From Antitrichia curtipendula (lineage: Eukaryota > Streptophyta > Bryopsida > Hypnales > Leucodontaceae): a stretch of DNA of 64,000 nt. Of the stretch, positions 46,744-57,311 are shown one piece after another. A program made the position numbers and the translations under genes. The stretch is from NCBI GenBank assembly GCA_951230915.1, contig OX579634.1:11062725-11126724 (forward strand), written 5' to 3'. Position 1 is the stretch's first letter; every line of letters starts with the position of its first letter. Under the pieces are notes generated by a model, which was not told the DNA's origin, made no database searches, and saw only the letters and a list, made by a program, of their open reading frames with translations.

Positions 46744-47150
46744 AATTAGGAATTTGACGTTTGTTAAATCTTTTTGGAGTTCGTTCTGGCCATGCTGATG
46801 AAGGATCGATTGGATTAAGGTTCGGTTGCCGACGTTGCAAATGCATCCAAATCTTGGATTGGGGTCCGCGAATTGGTAGGGTGGGGCAGTGGAGTTGCCT
46901 GCTTTATTGCCAACCGAGGAATTAGGGTTTTGACATTTGTTTGTTGATTCTTTGGGAGTTCGTTCTGACCATGGTGATTAAAGATCGATTGGATTAGGGT
47001 TCGGGCTCAGAGGCTTCATTTTCATGCAAACCTTTTGATTGGGGATCCGCGAATTGGTAGGGTGGGAATTGAGTTACTGCTTTGTTGCCAATCAAGGAAT
47101 TAGTGTTCGCCTTTGTCAAGTCTTTTGAAGTCGTTCCGGTCATGGTGATG
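46744..47150. repeat. 177-bp tandem repeat, about 2.3 copies, upstream of TXNL4B
   Basis: Blocks beginning AATTAGG at 46744, 46920 and 47098 (periods 176 and 178) share GGAGTTCGTTCTG, CATGGTGAT, GGATCGATTGGATTA and GGTCCGCGAATTGGTAGGGT with drift. The last unit ends about 25 bases before the start codon, so the array forms the leader or core promoter. Confidence 0.75.
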
Positions 47151-47175
47151 AGCGACTGACGGAGCTCGGGTCAAG

Positions 47176-49230
47176 ATGAGTTACTTGCTAGAGAGTTTGA
47201 CGAAGAAGGAGGACGTGGACAAGCTTATCCTCAACACTATTGACAAAGTTCTCGTCCTTCGCGTCGGCCGCGCTTCAGATGTTGTCTGCATGCAGCATGA
47301 CGAGATTGTGAGTGCTCTCTTCTCCTTTGAAAATTATGCTTCGTGGATGCATTACGAAATTTCTTAGGCAGTAGAGATTTCGATCATTTCGATTGGGATA
47401 TTTATCTTCAGTTTTAGGGTTTATACTGGAACGCGTGAGTACAATATGCCCCGTCGTAAGTGCCGTAAACTATGATTGCACTCAGAATTTCAAATTGATA
47501 ATTTTTGCTCAAAATTTCAAGCGACTGTTGTGAGTGAGATCTTTGTTGGAAAGTTACTGAAAATGTGCTTCTATTGAGCTAAATTGCGCTTAGTAACTGA
47601 ACACCATGAAGAACACAGCAAGCATCTGAAGGTGCACGGGAGTATTGCGACAGAATACACAAAGATCCAACAATCAATTTATTTTTTTGAAGTTTCTTCT
47701 TCATTTTTGGGTCAAATCATGCCAGTAATCATCTGTTGGGCAGCTTATGATGTGCTTCTAATACGCCTTTACCCCAAGTTTTAATTCTCTGTATTGAGAC
47801 TGCAATGATCAATTGAAGTTTTCTGGCCAGGGTTTCAGCTAGTATTTTATACCTGGCGTTCCAGTTAATTTAAGATTCGGTTAGTATGCATTCTGAATTT
47901 TCATATATGGCAATTATATTTGATCAGTTTATTTGAATACAAAAATGATTTAAATAAAGTTGTGTGAAAGTTATGTTTGTAAAGTTCAAACCTTAGATCA
48001 GAAGTGTAATTGCCTGTCGTGTGTGCAGCTTGCGAAATCGGTTCGAGACGTGAGCAAGTTTGCCTCGATTGGGCTGATTGACGCAGATGCCCCTGAACTC
48101 CAGGCTTACATCAAATACTTTGATATTTCACTCATACCGGCCACGATTTTCTTCTTCAATGCTCACCACATGAAGATGGACTCTGGGTATGGTTTTTAAT
48201 AGTGCTTTTTCCTATTTAGCATGCTTCTTGTTGGATGCAAAAGTTATGAATGTTTTGTCAAGTGCATCCAGCTTGATTCTCGGTCAGCTTGATTCCTTGA
48301 AGAGTGGGTACTTTGGTTCCTGACTTTTTTTTTGTTATCCGGGGTCTGATGTTCTGAGGACGCCCCTTTTGAAAATGTGTTGATATGGACAGAACCCCTG
48401 ATCATACGAAGTGGATTGGAGCTTTTCACTCTAAGCAAGACTTTATCGATGTTGTAGAGGTATGTTCTGCTCGGTAAAAATAAAAAAAGAGAATATATTG
48501 TCAATTACTTACCTGCACAAATTGTTAAGAGGCATTGTCGTAAGATTTGGGTTGTTATGAGGGAGGAAGAATATATTTACGAAGAAGTTATCGTTTCATG
48601 CATTCTAATGTGTTTGTGTGTTTGAATGTTTCAGTGTTCGTGTATGTGTTTGTGTTCATATGTTGGAGTGCTGGTAATAGTCTGTTGTGTGTGTTTGAGA
48701 ATGAGTGTTTTTGTGTTGGTGTGTTTGAGTGCTAGTATGTTCCCCGCTTGATGTGAATTCTCCAATTTTCGTTCCTTTTCCTTATTGTTTAGTTCTGCAA
48801 GAAACCTATTTATTAGTAATCTCCAGTTTGGGGGGTAGATGTGGTTCCTGTGGTCCATTCGGTTCCCAAATAGTTGAGCATCCATGGGTCAAGAAGTCAC
48901 ACTTATGAAGATACAGAGTCGCAAGATATTGTTTTACTTCTTGATGCACTCATCATCATGTAAAATCTAAGTTCTTCATGGTTGTGCAATTGTGAATACA
49001 GGTAACCAAGCCTTGTGGACTAATGAATTTCTGCTGACATGCGTTTGGAGTCATTCTATAAGTCCTAAGGAAGGCGCCTTGTCGTCGTTCTACAGCAGTA
49101 CTAAGAATTCTTTTTGAACTTTTGGGTGTAGGTTATTTTTAGGGGAGCTATGAAAGGGAAGCTGATTGTAACTTGTCCGCTTCCCAAAGAGAGAGTACCA
49201 AAGTTTGAGCTGCTGTACGGAAATATATGA
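47176..49230 (+). CDS. TXNL4B: thioredoxin-like protein 4B / Dim1-like splicing factor, 4 exons
   Basis: Exons are 47176-47307, 48029-48186, 48393-48459 and 49132-49230; all junctions are GT...AG and in phase, giving 151 residues, close to the ~149 usual for TXNL4B. The product begins MSYLLESLTKKEDVDKLILN and continues VLVLRVGRASDVVCMQHDEI (exon 1), LAKSVRDVSKFASIGLIDAD and YFDISLIPATIFFFNAHHMK (exon 2), TPDHTKWIGAFHSKQDFIDV (exon 3), VIFRGAMKGKLIVTCPLPKE to the C-terminal LLYGNI (exon 4). The fold is that of thioredoxin but without the CxxC redox pair (VCMQ in its place), as in all Dim1-type proteins. Known family members act in the nucleus with the U4/U6.U5 spliceosome and bind PRP6. It is closer to 4B/DLP than to the more conserved 4A/YLS8. 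The third intron has a TG-rich stretch (48600-48740). An AATAAA at 49655-49660 could end the transcript. Confidence 0.92.
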
Positions 49231-50045
49231 CGCTCGAATCAGTTGCGACGAAAATTCCTTGGAGTCGGACCGACAAACTGCACGAAGAGGAACCAACAGT
49301 GGATGAATGCAACCACAACTTCGTTTGACATCTTTGCACTTGGTTTGAGGATCTGGTTATCAGGATATTTTTTGTGGAAGGGTGCCTGACCATAGATACC
49401 TTATTACCAAATTTCTAGAGAGATTATTTTTTTACTCAGTGTGCTTGTATTCACTCTCAACTTCGTGCTTCAATCTTCAAATGTCGTTGGTGACCACAAA
49501 AATTGCAGGTGGAACGAAGCTTCACAAGTGGTGTCAGACGCAGACTTTGTCAACTTCTGCTTCCATCTGTATGTAGATTTCTGGGCCAAAAGAGTAGCCG
49601 GATATGCGACGAAGTGCTGGCCTGCGTGGGGCAACAACAATGGAGCAAGTATTCAATAAATAATATTAGAATGAGGGTTTGAGTCTTGTTGGAAGTGCAT
49701 TGTTGATGTCATTTCAACATTTTATCAGTCACAAACTTGGTCAAGAAATGAGCACAAAATCTCCCAAAAAATAATTAGGACAACTTATGGTGTACTTTGT
49801 TTGTTGGGCACCTTCGATTGCTTGCTATGCATTCAATTCTTTGAATTTGAAGGTGTATAACAGCTCAATGGAAGTGTATTTTCAGTAAGGCCTGATAACT
49901 TGAGTGCAACGTTAATTATGTCAAACGTTTTTTGTTTTGTTTTCTAAAATTTGATGCTTCCAGTCTTGAAATGTGGAGGAGTTGATTGGGTGAATTTTAT
50001 TGTCAGTTAAGGCAAAATAATTGTTGAAAGAAGATGGAAATGATC
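49231..50045. other. 3' flank of TXNL4B, possible poly(A) signal at 49655
   Basis: Moderately GC-containing sequence up to AATAAATAATATT (49655). Beyond it the DNA is AT-rich with no gene seen. Confidence 0.4.
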
Positions 50046-50163
50046 TTCCAAGTTGGTAGCCCCAGGGCATCCTCAATAGACTCCCGAATTTGGTAGGTCA
50101 AATTCTGGAGTCCATTGAGGATGCCCTGGTATTGCAAGTCTTGAGGAACTGTCTTGGAAGGTG
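50046..50163. ncRNA. miRNA-like hairpin (or very short fold-back MITE)
   Basis: CCAGGGCATCCTCAATAGACTCC (shown as two parts: CCAGGGCATCCTCAAT, AGACTCC) pairs with GGAGTCCATTGAGGATGCCCTGG on the other side of a ~20-base loop, with one mismatch in 23 pairs. Weaker pairing extends outward to CTTCCAAG / CTTGGAAG. Length and stem suit a plant miRNA precursor, but outer pairing is patchy and no expression is known. A tiny inverted-repeat element is the main alternative. Confidence 0.35.
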
Positions 50164-51802
50164 TATCTTGAGGGCTATCAAATAGGGCCAAATCTTGTGA
50201 AAAAAATTCCTATTGTGGCATGGTCTTGTCTTCTCCCAATTGAATTAAATTTTAAATTCATCATGGCTTCCCCCAATTCTTAGCCTATGGTAGAGTAAAA
50301 TTTCATGACCATGACCACGACCAACGTTTCTTTTTTAGTAAGAAAAATAAAGTAATATAATTTTTTTTAATGATACATTCTTTCTTTCTCATCAAACGAA
50401 ATTGCTACATTACTACAAAATCCTTAGGTGATATCACTCTTTTTTAATAAATGTGAATGTATAGGCTTTTGGATGATAACTATAATTTCATCCATATGTT
50501 GCATGTTTCATCCATGTTTGGAATGTAAATAGCTTCATCACTCTTGAAAGGATTACTTTCTACACAACTCAAATTTAATACATGAAAATAACTAAAAAAA
50601 ATCCACAATCCTAATATGGAATTGACAATTGCAATTGTTAAACGGGTGTACAACAAGTGAGATTGAAATGTCTATGACAGCTTTTCCTGACAACATAACA
50701 TTCAATAGCAATGAGAAGGATTGCCCTCCTTTAGATGGAATGGTGTAGAATATCCCACACCTCTATCATAAACTAAAAGGACACTTGTCAAAAAAGTGTC
50801 AAAAAACTTTATATGTTAGAAAAGAGTAGCTAGGGCTGCAAGTATATACTTCTAGGCTCAAAACAAGCTTCTGAACTTGTAAGAAAAAATTTAAAAAAAC
50901 ATAACATTCAAATCATTAAATAGTAAAATTCAACAACTGAATTACTTACTTTACTTCCTAAGCCAAGCAAGGTTTGTGTTTTCTATTATGGAAGCAAGCT
51001 CTTAATAAACATAAAGGGTGGTAAGAGGTATAACAACCCATGTGGGATATGTAAATTAGAATTAGTAGGAGCTCTTGAACGCTTATAGTTAAAGCAAAAG
51101 CAAAAATTGTACTTAAAGTAGAATTTTAGAACTCATTTATATATAATAAAATAAAATATTTAAAAAAAAATTAACTAAAATAAGTTGAAAAATAAAGTTA
51201 AATTTATATCCAAAAATCCGTTTGAGATTTGAGCCTCCAATCAAAAGTTATGGACAAATTTCAAAGCGGGTTGGAAGGAAAATTTTCTTTGACATTTTCA
51301 AACATCCTCTTTGAATTTTGTCTATAACTTTTGACTAGATGAATGAAATCTCAAATGAAATTTATCTTGATTTATCAAAAAAAATTAGTTCAAATTTTTT
51401 TTAGAAAAGTTATTGTATTATGCCAAAATGAAGTCTGAAATTTTTTTCTAAAAATAATTTTTATGTTTTGACAAGGAGCAAGCAAGTTTTCATCTTCAAA
51501 ATATTCCATATCTTTCGAGGACTCCTAATGGACTCATTTCAATATAAAAATGACGTCGCCACCCTACATTCCTACAAATTCCAGTGATGCAATCCCTTCA
51601 TTTTATGGTCAAAATTTGTTTTTGAAGTAGATGGTAAAATTACAATGGTATTTGATCCAAAGAGTTCTTTGATTTTTTGGTAAATTTCTCTTTCTTTAAG
51701 TTTACAATTATTTGTTGATGTGCATATTTGGTCCTAGAATTAGCCCCCAAAAATAAAGCACTCCATAATTGTACTGCCACTATTGCGGTACTAAAGCTTA
51801 TA
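50164..51802. other. no recognised gene
   Basis: AT-rich. Around 51190-51350 two related phrases about a plant-typical repeat (CAAAAGTTATGGACAAATTT, CTATAACTTTTGACTAGATG) suggest an eroded inverted element. Confidence 0.35.
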
Positions 51803-54118
51803 TTAACCCCTAAAGGTCAGAGACTATGTTTCCACCAAAAACGATCCAAAACTGCCATTTCTAATGCAAGTATCAAATTTTTGGAAAAAAATATTTTTGG
51901 AAAAATGTAACCGTAGGATCTTGTAGTAAACTAGTTTGAGAAGTTGTGGAAAACATTTCAGAAATTTCCACCATGTGGATTGCAAGATAATAACGTTTGA
52001 ATTGACAAAAATACTTCTTTTGTCCCTGCAAAAATCCGAGCAGCTGTACAGTCAGGTCCAGCTCAATTACGAATTTTTTGCATTCCCAGTGAAAGAAGTT
52101 CCACTGCTGCCAACTTTGACACCCTCCCGAGGGTTGAAAATTTGTTTTTTTGCCTTGAATTCTTTCTCACAAGTTCATCTCTATGTTAATAACATATGTG
52201 CAAAATTTCATGGCCAAAAGATTTACAGAAAAAAAGATATTCAAAGTCTACCAACATGTGTAGTTGCGAGAAAAATTTCACTACTACCAACTTTGCCACC
52301 CTCCCAAGGATTGAGAAATTTTTTTTTTGCCATGAATTTTTTTTACATGATATCATGTCTATGTTAATAATATGTGTACCAAATCTCAAAACCAAAAGAT
52401 TTACACAAAAAAAGATATTTGAAATCTACCAACATAGGGAGTTGGAAAAACAATTTCACTACTGCCAACTTTTCCACCCTCCCAAGGATTGAAATTTTTT
52501 TTTTTTGGCATGAAATTTATTGTCATGGAAGCATCTCCATGTTGATAATATGTGTCACAAATCTCAAGTTCAAAAGACTCGCACAAAAAAAAATATTTTA
52601 AATCTACCAACATAGGGAGTTGGAAGAGTGATTTTTTCAGCCCTTGTTATAGTGTCATTTTGTGGGTTAAAGTTTGACACGGATGTAAAAAATCATTCTC
52701 ACAACTACACCTCTTGGTAGATTTCAAATATCCTTTTCTTGGTATAAGTTTTGGACTTGAAATTTGTCAAACATATCACCAACTTAGAGATGATCTCATG
52801 ACAGAAATTTCATGGTAAATAAACAATTTTTCAGCCCTTGGGAGGGTGACAAAGTTGGCAATAGTGAAATTGTTTATTTACCATGAAATTTCTGTCATGA
52901 GATCATCTCTAAGTTGGTGATATGTTTGACAAATTTCAAGTCCAAAACTTATACCAAGAAAAGGATATTTGAAATCTACCAAGAGGTGTAGTTGTGAGAA
53001 TGATTTTTTACATCCGTGTCAAACTTTAACCCACAAAATGACACTATAACAAGGGCTGAAAAAATCACTCTTCCAACTCCCTATGTTGGTAGATTTAAAA
53101 TATTTTTTTTGTGTGAGTCTTTTGAACTTGAGATTTGTCACACATATTATCAACACGGAGATGCTTCCATGACAATAAATTTCATGCCAAAAAAAAAAAA
53201 TTTCAATCCTTGGGAGGGTGGCAAAGTTGGTAGTAGTGAAATTTTTCTCGCAACCATGAAATTTTTCACACATGATATTAACATAAAGATGAACTTGTGA
53301 AAAAGAGTTCAAGGCAAAAAAAAAAAATTTCAACCCTCGGGAGGGTGTCAAAGTTGGCAGCAATGGAACTTCTTTCACTGGGAATGCAAAAAATTCATAA
53401 TTGAGTTGGACCTGACTGTACATCACAAGGTCACATTTGTATGAAAAAATGTCCAAAATGGTGGTTACTCTTTGGATTAATTCTTCAAGGAAAGTTGGCT
53501 ACGTGCTTGAAAAATTTCAGATCATTTTGAATTGTAAAACATATAGGAAAAAAATAGTAAGTAGAAAGGGGTAGAGAATGATTCAAAATACTAAATTGTT
53601 GAGAATTTAGATATGGAATTGAAAATTGCCAATCCCAACGGTTGTAATGCTATAATAAACAATCCACACCCAATGTGTGTGTGTTTTTCAAAAAATATTG
53701 AGAATTGAGTTAAATAAAGGACTTCAAAGTTTATTTCAGAGTAGAGATTCCATAACTACCCTCAAACTAAGACTCCTCATAACTTTAGACTCATTGATCA
53801 AAATGGAATGATTCAAAGCTCCTCGCGTATGTATAAATCTATAGAATCAATTTCCAAAATATTATTTTTTCTTAAAGTAATTTTAAAAGAAGTTTTTTGA
53901 GCTGCTTGGACTGCCCACCAACCAATGAAAATGACATATCATGCAATAACTTTTTATCCATGTTGTCAAAAGTTATGAAAATTGTTGGGCCTTAAATCTA
54001 ATCCTTGGGCACATCTTGTGTAAGAATTTCAAAGAAAAAAAATAAAAACTCCGTTCGTAGTGAGCTGCCCCAAATTGCTATGTTGTCAAAAAATGATGTT
54101 TGGTCCTTCAGGGAGTAA
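51803..54118 (-). mobile_element. TTAA element, copy K, split by a Tc1-type fold-back (about 944 bp without guest)
   Basis: Left TTAACCCCTAAAGGTCAGAG, right end GGTCCTTCAGGGAGTAA (eroded TTAA at 54115-54118). It is the reverse of copy A up to CCGAGCAGCTGTA and again from CATCACAAGGTCACATTTG, with 1370 bases in between. Confidence 0.85.
52049..53418. mobile_element. Tc1-type fold-back element with internal ~179-bp repeats
   Basis: Ends CAGTCAGGTCCAGCTCAATT and, reversed, CAGTCAGGTCCAACTCAATT, each beside TA (52047-52048, 53419-53420). The TACAGT start and TA duplication are Tc1-like. The arms are long inverted repeats. The left arm has three direct ~179-bp units (from about 52090, 52268 and 52448; each has CCACTGCTGCCAACTTT-like and CCACCCTCCCAAGGATTG motifs). 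The right arm has only two, fused at GAAATTTTTCTCGCAACC. A central 40-base spacer (about 52830-52867) separates the innermost arms. Open frames here are by-products of the repeats. Confidence 0.82.
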
Positions 54119-54560
54119 TGATACGTGGATGAATTTCGTAGATGAGGGCTCTAGAGAGGAAAAGGCAACCTCTTTGAAGATAATTGAATGTTATGAGGCC
54201 ACTTGTAGCTAGCAAGCTAGTATTTTTCACTTTGCAATTAAATTCCGTTTCATTAATGTTAAAAAAACATTAAAAAAGGGTCTATGATAAAATCATAATG
54301 AAAGCGTACTTAACTTTGTCCAATAGATAAATAATAGAGAACACATATTCATGGATTCATTTGAGGGTTGTAAGGTAGCCGATCTCTTTTTGATTAACCA
54401 CCCATTTTTGCTAATTAGATTGTTATGTTTCCAATTACTTGTGGTTTAGGTGGCAACTCATGTTGATAGCTTAGAGCAGGAGCATCACAAAATGTCCATG
54501 AGGTGTACATTGAAAGCATAAAATGATCACAAGATGTACATTGGAAGCCACAATTATCAC
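54119..54560. other. spacer between two TTAA elements
   Basis: No feature seen apart from the short direct repeat GATCACAAGATGTACATT / GGTGTACATTGAAAGC near 54500. Confidence 0.4.
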
Positions 54561-55492
54561 TTAATTCCTAAAGGTTTTTGACTATGTTTTCACCAAAAAT
54601 GCTCAAAAACTTCCATTTCTAATACAAGTACCAAATTTTAGAAAAAAACATTTTTGGGACAAATGCAACCATAGGATCTTATAGTATGCTCTCTTCAAAA
54701 GATGTGGAAAAAATTTCAGAAAATTCCTCTATGTAAGTTGCAAGATATTAATATTTGAAGTGACAAAAATTATTTTATTGCCCCTGCAAAAAAAACGGGC
54801 ATCTATACTTCACAAGGTAGATCTTTATGAAAAAAACTCCAAAATGGTTGTAACTCTTTAGATTCATTCTTCAAGGCAAGTTGGATACGTGCTTGAAAAG
54901 TTTTAGGTCCTTTAAAATTGTACAACATATAGAAAAAAAATAGTAAGTAGAAAGAAGTAGAGAACCATAATACTAAGTTGTTAACCATTTATTTATGGAA
55001 TTGAAAAATGCCAATCCCAATGGTTTTAATGTTGTAATAAACAATCTAAACCTAATGTTTTGATTTTTTTCAAAAATATTAAAAATTGAGTAAAATAAAG
55101 GATTTCAAAGATTATTTTAGAATAGAGATTTCATAACTGCCTGTAAACTACCCTCAACTAAAACTCCTTATAACTTTCATCTCATTAATCAAAATGAAAT
55201 GATTCAAAGTTTTTAATGTATATAGAAATCTGGAGAACCAATTTTAAAAAATTGATTTAAAAAAAAGTTTTTTTTGTTGCCCGAGTTGCCACCAAGCAAT
55301 GAAAACTACACATCATTCAATAACTTTTTGACAATGTAGTCAAAAGTTATGAAAATTGTTGGGCCTTAAAGCTACCCCTTGGAAAAATATTGTGTTAAAA
55401 TTTCAAAGAAATAAAATAAAAATTCCATTTGTAGTAAGCTGCCCAAAATCGCTATGTTGCCAAAAAATGCACTTTGGTCCTTTAGTGGTTAA
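54561..55492 (-). mobile_element. TTAA element, copy L (932 bp)
   Basis: TTAATTCCTAAAGG at the left, GGTCCTTTAGTGGTTAA at the right, full-length interior in reverse of copy A. Exactly the same length as copy A. A stretch 55493-55756 to its right holds nothing recognised. Confidence 0.85.
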
Positions 55493-55756
55493 GCATTGTC
55501 ATTTTTATAATCAGCATGTGGTTGAAAGTAGGGTGACCTATATAATAAAAATAGGTTGAATGGAATCTTCATGAAAAAAAAGTCATAATAATTTTTTCTT
55601 TTTTAAATATGTAAAAATAATATGAAATTGTTCTTTAATCTATTTTTCTAAATCAGAAAAAAATTCCCTTCACCATACCCACATTACAAATATGCTAAAT
55701 TGCTTAAGTGATCCAAAAGGGGTCGGCTACCTTAAGTTAATGATTCAATTGCACTA

Positions 55757-56172
55757 AGGTAGTATGCTCTAAAAGTGGCCATCTTCTTCAAACCGCCCCT
55801 ATTTTTAGGTGTAGAATGAAGATGGATTGATCCTTAATTGGACCAATTTAGCAACTAAATGCATGGAGGAAAATTTTTTTTTCTATTGCAAGAGCCAATC
55901 ATTGTCTTTGATTTCCGCTCAGCTTTTTACAAGTTGCAAAGTGGACAAATTTTGGAAGACCTATGGTCGCAAATAGGTGCCTACGCCCCCAAATCTTTGA
56001 AAATTTATAAGTAATTCAAAAATGCTTGGAAAAATACAAAACCACTTATGTTAAATTTCACATCTGTTTTTTCTTTCTCTGAAAAATGATCTAAAAATAT
56101 TTCTGCCCAGGGAAGCCTGTGAAAAAGGCGGACCAGACCTTAAATGGTCGCTTTAATTAGAGCATGTTACCT
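55757..56172. mobile_element. MITE family 1 relative with a 19-bp flanking duplication (416 bp)
   Basis: Ends AGGTAGTATGCTCTAAAAG and, reversed, AGGTAACATGCTCTAATTA. The flanks carry the identical 19-mer TAATGATTCAATTGCACTA at 55738-55756 and 56173-56191, instead of a bare TA. The interior keeps family-1 phrases (CAAGAGCCAATCATT, ATTCAAAAATGCTTGGAAAA). Confidence 0.75.
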
Positions 56173-56430
56173 TAATGATTCAATTGCACTAACAGAAAGT
56201 GTTGAGAGTTTCAGCACCAATTCATGACCAGCATTCCCCTCCAGTGTTCTTGTCAGTCATTCCTGTCAGCATCTCATGGAGTATCTTAAGTAACTGCTGT
56301 GCCAGCACTTCCATGATGCAATTTGCTTAATTATAATTGCACATTTCCTGAATATCCCGAGAATCCGAGAATCTGAGAATCTGTTGTGTAGCGTACACAT
56401 TACATTGGACCGTCGTCGGACAGTCTTGTA

Positions 56431-56702
56431 AGGTGGGCACACCCCAAACCGCCACTTTTTGCTACTGAGCCTAGTTACTACTATTAGACTGGTCAAATTT
56501 TCATATATTCTTGTTGGCAAGTGAAAGGAGGTTCCAACGCACCAGAGAACGTGGCATTTGGACATCGTATGCAAAAGTTATTAAGGGTCAAAGTTTGTTT
56601 CTGAAAGCGCTCCATCCAAATAGGTACACAATTGATTTTGGAAATGTACACAACCTGTAGATGGCATTTTAAGGTCAAGTGCCATTTTGGAGGTGCCTAC
56701 CT
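56431..56702 (-). mobile_element. MITE family 3, copy 3 (272 bp)
   Basis: Ends AGGTGGGCACACCCCAAACC and, reversed, AGGTAGGCACCTCCAAAATG, flanked by TA. Reverse orientation of copy 2 and close to it base for base. Confidence 0.8.
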
Positions 56703-57308
56703 TAGAATGTAGACTAAACACTTACCAGGCCCCCTTTGGCCGGTGTTTGTTCTTTGTTGTTTTATGGCAATGGAATTCCGTTTCATTGGTCTCCAAAAAA
56801 AACTAAAAAACTAAAAAAAACTGAACACTTAAAACCAAGATTTGAAGATTTTATAGTCATATATGCTTGAGAACGTTACGGTGGATGGATGAAACAATAT
56901 ATACATAGGATGAAGATGCCAAGAGGAAACGGTTTGAAACTATATGTTAAAAGTACATGCATATGCCATACCAAGATCTTTGAAATTGATATAATCTTCA
57001 AAATCTACATGGCAAGTAAGTAAGATAACTGCACCTAAAATCGCATGAATAAGTAATTCATCATGGTTTTCATTATTTATATTGGACATAAATTTGGATC
57101 CCATTGACAGTGAAAAGGGAATTCTAGATTATCTTAGAACGCATTTTTTGGACACCAAAACGTATGAATAGACTATGAATTTTCAAAATAATAAAAATAG
57201 GTGTTCCTAGAAGAGATCATAAAGTCCTCATGAATAGTGGGAGTACATTTTAGGCAAGGATATGTAGTGTGCAATTTTCGGAAGCATGTGGTTTTACACT
57301 TTTACGTA
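56703..57308. other. no recognised gene
   Basis: AT-rich. Phrases at 57060-57290 (GGACACCAAAACGTATGAATA, GGGAGTACATTTTAGGCAAG) resemble 61620-61800, so an old repeat is shared between the two places. Confidence 0.4.
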
Positions 57309-57311
57309 TAA

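Noticed and set aside
51936..52613. Several overlapping open frames of 60-145 codons on both strands (also 53016-53456)
   Set aside because: They are the same repeat units read in different frames inside the Tc1-type fold-back; the translated units differ by frame and carry no protein motif.
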